A stretch of DNA of 64,000 bases from Chaetoderma sp. LZ-2023a (lineage: Eukaryota; Mollusca; Caudofoveata; Chaetodermatida; Chaetodermatidae): the NCBI GenBank assembly GCA_034401795.1, contig CM067372.1, positions 39,646,520 to 39,710,519 of the forward strand, given 5' to 3'. Shown here one piece after another: positions 48,569 through 53,414 of the stretch. A model generated the notes under the pieces. It made no database searches. It was not told the origin of the DNA and was given only the letters and a program-made list of their open reading frames with translations. Each line of letters begins with the position of its first letter. Position 1 is the stretch's first letter. Position numbers and translations under genes: made by a program.

Positions 48569-51500
48569 GCTGGAGTCGAGTTCTACATTTTATTCTCGAT
48601 GTGAACAAGCCTTCCCCAACATCCAGCAGTGGCAAGGTGAGCTATTTATTTACCATGCAATTCTGATACATGATTGAACTAGGGTATGTATTGCCAGGGA
48701 CCTCGTGGTACAATACGTATCATGATACACCCATCCCGATACAATACATATCACGATACCTATCATCAGATGACGAAATTGGCATAACCTAGTGAGTAGT
48801 GATGACTTACATCTTGTCTGTCCTGATAAAAATGATATGGTGATGACTTGTATTAAATACAAAAATTAGCGTAATTAAAATTATGTAAGTAATCACTTCC
48901 AGCAAAGGGAAATGTGAAAAAACCCATTTTGTCAATATTTTGGCATATTTAACAGTGTGATAAAGTACTGGCAAGCAAAAATCTCAATTTCCATGTATTT
49001 GCCAAGATATTTTGGTGTAAACTAAAATTTGTGCTAAAATAAGATGAAAATAATGCAATAATACATGCTATTAAGTCATGTCAGTGTTTACTTTTAAAAT
49101 CTAATGGCTAACCATGGTGTTCCTCCATATTGCAATACAGAGGTGCCGATACAATACATGTATTGCCAAGCTTGAGTATCACTATACATGATACTGCCCA
49201 CACAGTAATGAAATAGAAGACAATATCCATTACTTATTCAGATGTACCCGCTACAACGAACCAAGACAAAAACTGATATCCGACCTAAATAATAATGACA
49301 TGTCGAACATCTCAGAGAATACATTATTAAATGGAGATCCAGATTTGAACAACACCCAAAACACCATCATCTTTAGAAATGTCCAAAATTATATTCGGAA
49401 CACAAAACAGTTTGACACAAATTAGATATGCGTGGAGGTTGATCTGAACACGCGATTCCAATAACACCCAAAACAAACGAAATCGGATATTAAGCCAGTC
49501 TACAATGGACACTCATACTTGGGGCTCGCTGGTGGTGGTCCTCTAGGTCTGGTGGTCGCAAGATCATCGAACCTGGGACATGGTGTGCCATTGTGGCGTT
49601 CAGTTGGCGTGGCTGGACATCCGATGCTGGCCAATATATAGGGCATTGACTTGTGTCTGTTTTGGGCCGCAGTGTTACACTGGGCCCCTGGAGGGCTGCA
49701 CCAAGTGCTAAATAACAAAACTGAGCCTGTAAAGACAGACCCATAGGATGTGGTTCGACTTGGTGATGCGGACTGGCGAGATGGGGTGGTGGTTTATGCA
49801 CGTATATGCACTGGTGAGAACAGTTCAATTGACGGCTATATTAAATAACCTGGTGGATCGCGGAACTAGTGGGGGGTCCCGGGCTGGCGTGGTTCTTCGG
49901 CGGCAGGGGACCACTCCGGCGCATCGTATCCCCCAGTTGAGCGCATTAGCGCAGCACTGCTGGCATGTGCGCGGTTGGGGGTGCGCCGGAGTGAGTTCCT
50001 ATATGGCTGCAGCGCTGCGCCGGTATGCGATACCCTTTAGGGCATTTTACGTCGGAGCACTGGCATTGCCCTCTACTGGCAGTGGATCTCTCTGGTGCAT
50101 TTCCAACTGTATATATGTACTTATGTTTCTGAACCTACAATACACTGCCACCATTATTACTGTATAATATCTATGTATGGAGCGAGTAGTAACTAAGTTG
50201 TACACAACTTGTGATTCAATCCCAATTGTCTCTTAGAACAATAAAAATGTTTAAATCAAATCAGCATGATACATATTGCATATTGTGACACCCGTAGATA
50301 GAACCCATTGCCTACTTGTTATTTTGACAATAATTTGACGGAAATGTGTTTCTGTTGTAGACAGCAACAGCTTTCAGTCTAAGAATTGTCAAAATATACA
50401 ATAGCTTTTTCGTATGTTTTCCTTATAATCGATGCATTTGGACTTGGCCATAGTGAGCTATGACTGTGTCGAGCGACTTCAGTTCATCATGCATGCTTGC
50501 ACTTCAAGAGATAGCAAACAACTCAATGACTCATCAACTGCATGAATTATGACCCCTTTGTGTTTGAGTATTTCCGATCAGTATAGACAATAGACTCATA
50601 TTACGGCATCTGATATTTGAAATAAATAAGGTATATCAACATTGCATGCTGGGTGAATTGCACTGACGTTATTGGAACAAGAGCTGTTAAAGACCAGTCA
50701 TATCCTATACTACAGTACAGCTTATAAATAAGTTAGAATGTTTCCAAAAACAGAAACATGTTAGTACAATTTTGAACATGATGCAAGGAATATTCTGTTG
50801 AATATTTTGAACATAATTGGATTGGAAGACATTGCTGCAGCAATGGTCAAAATATTCAACACTAAGTTTTATTTTGTTTTAAAAACATGTCTCTGACCTG
50901 TACTGTATTGTCAACAATAACAGAGCCAGTCATTCCAGTGATAAATACTCTTATTGTATTGGCTTACCCTGTAAATGGTCATTTTAAGCGCAAACCTCAA
51001 TTTTCTTGACTAATCTTAACCATAAAATGGTTAGCTGGCTTCATACAAAAGAAACAATTTTCTCGGAGCATTACAAATTGTTCTCTTATAAATCGTGTTT
51101 TGGTTGTAATTTATCTCGTTTTCAAGAACAATCGTTCGTTGGGAGTAATGTGATAAATATGTTAACAGTAGATGGCAACCATCCCCTACAGATATTGTAC
51201 ATTGGGAATTGATAGATGTTTTAGCTATGCAGTAATTATCAGAAAGGTTTACAATGCTATTTTTGAAAATAAATGTCTTGGTGCCTGACTGTTTTGTCTG
51301 CAGATTGAAGGACATGTATTGCACCTGTCTGCTCAAGCACTGCATTATGCTTTATGCTCATAAACTATATGAGTATACTCTAGCACATCAAGGAACATCA
51401 ATAGAGAATCTGGAACGAGGTCACTTCATATCACTATTATGGACCGAGTTGAAAATTATCAATTTGCACGAGCTTTAGCGAGTGCAAAATTGATAATTTT

Positions 51501-53379
51501 CAATGAGGTTCATAATAGTGATATGACAAGTGACCGAGTTTGAGATTTTATTTATCATATAAACTGTAACTTTGAAATATTTGCCGATAGTTGCTGATGT
51601 GACTTTTATCTGATTTCTCATTGTTTATTTTCGTGAAATCGATACCGGCGCTGTGACGCACCACTACTTGATATAACAGATACTGAATGTGCAGCAAAAT
51701 ATAGTGACAAACATAAAATCTGGCGATGTCAGCCGTAAACTACACTTTTCTTCTAAGACTATCGCAGAGCCACCGGCCATCAATCGTTACTTCGCTGCTG
51801 ACTGATAAACTGTCAAACCATGACATTTTGCGATGACGTTTCATGAATGACAAATCGTAGTAAACAAATCGTAGTAAAACTGTACCGCGTAGTAATCCCT
51901 ACGCGTCATGCTCACATCAATCGATGTTTTAATTGGTCGATTTAAATGGGTTGCGCACCAACAGCCAATGAAAATACTCCGTTGAATATGGCACGTGTGC
52001 TCATATCGAAAAATATGGAACGGGCTAGAAGGCTTGTTTATATGATAAATTATATTTATGTTATGTTGCATATTCTGGGTGTCATGAGAATCACTAACGG
52101 ATCGGTTATTTTCTATGATTATACTTTCAGTTAAAAGACAAAGAGAGACAGCATATAAAAGATAAATTCTCAGTAAGTATAAGAGATCTATATTATTGTC
52201 TTATATAGTGTGATCTTAATAGTGAGTTGGACTTAATAGTGCGATGGTCTTAACCGTTTTACCCACAATGCCTGAAAAAATTAATTATTTTCAATATTCT
52301 GTTGAAAAGCTTAGTGTTAATATGACTGGAAGCCTATGCTACCTATGGCAACAACGGCTTCCAGTCATATTAATTTCAAAATATTCAACCGCTTTCCTGT
52401 ATTATTGTCTTGAATTTGAGATATGAGGAATTCATCGATGAAAGGGTTCATAATATGATAGCCTTATTAGTGAGATGGTAGTAATTAGGCTTGTGCGATT
52501 ATTGTGTTGAGTGATCGCGATCGATTATTAAAAAATAATCGTGATTACTCGATTAATCAGCTTGGATACAAACTACCAAGACACAATAACAAAAGAATAT
52601 CAATGACAAAAATTGCAATGGTGTTTAGAAAAGTCCATTTGCAGGGCAAGAGAAGACTATTTTTGACAATGTGTCACTGGAAGGCCTGGCTCGAGAATCG
52701 AGCCAGGCCTTCCAGTGACACATTGTCAAAAATAGTCTTTTCTGGCCCTGCAAATGGGCATACATTCACTAAGCAAAATGCCTTTTTCATGACCGATCGC
52801 ATTAAAAAGTAATTTAAAGTTAGGTTTTGAAATATTTTGTGCAATAGAAAATAGTCACGATTATTCGATTATTTAATTTCTAATCATACAAATTCACGAT
52901 TTAAAACATAATCACGATTTTCGATTTAATCACGTAATCGCGCAAACCTAGTAGTAATAGTGAGATGGCTTAATACTATGAGGTGGTCTTAACATTGAAA
53001 TGTCTATACTTTGAAAAAAGGTTAATAGTGATACTGTAAGCGGTCTTAAAATGGAGATGATCTTAACAGTTATGTTATTGGTGCACCAATCACAATACTG
53101 AGATACTTTTAATAATGAGATGGTCTTATTGCAGTGGTCTTAAAAGTAGGGTGATCTGAATAGTGATATTCTCCTAATATTGAGATGGTCTTAAAATGGA
53201 GGATATCTTAATAGCTGCGGTCATAATAGTTCAGTCACCTTACTAGTGAGTTTTCTTAACGGTAAGATGGTTTTGAAAGTGACATGATTTAAGTACAAAC
53301 TGATAAGACAAAGGCTACTGTTAAAAGTATATTTTACTGTCATTGCAGTGAAAAACAGTTAGTGCAAGTTGTTGAAACG

Positions 53380-53414
<35 letters not shown>

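Noticed and set aside
48640..48870. Possible additional EXOC7 exon near the small minus-strand ORF
   Set aside because: Exon 48570-48636 joins in phase to 52131-52172 with no gap in the Exo70 alignment.
49748..50167. 139-codon + strand ORF in GC-rich intronic DNA
   Set aside because: No recognisable motif, no splice signals linking it to EXOC7, and an equally long ORF exists on the other strand. Listed only as a GC-rich insert.
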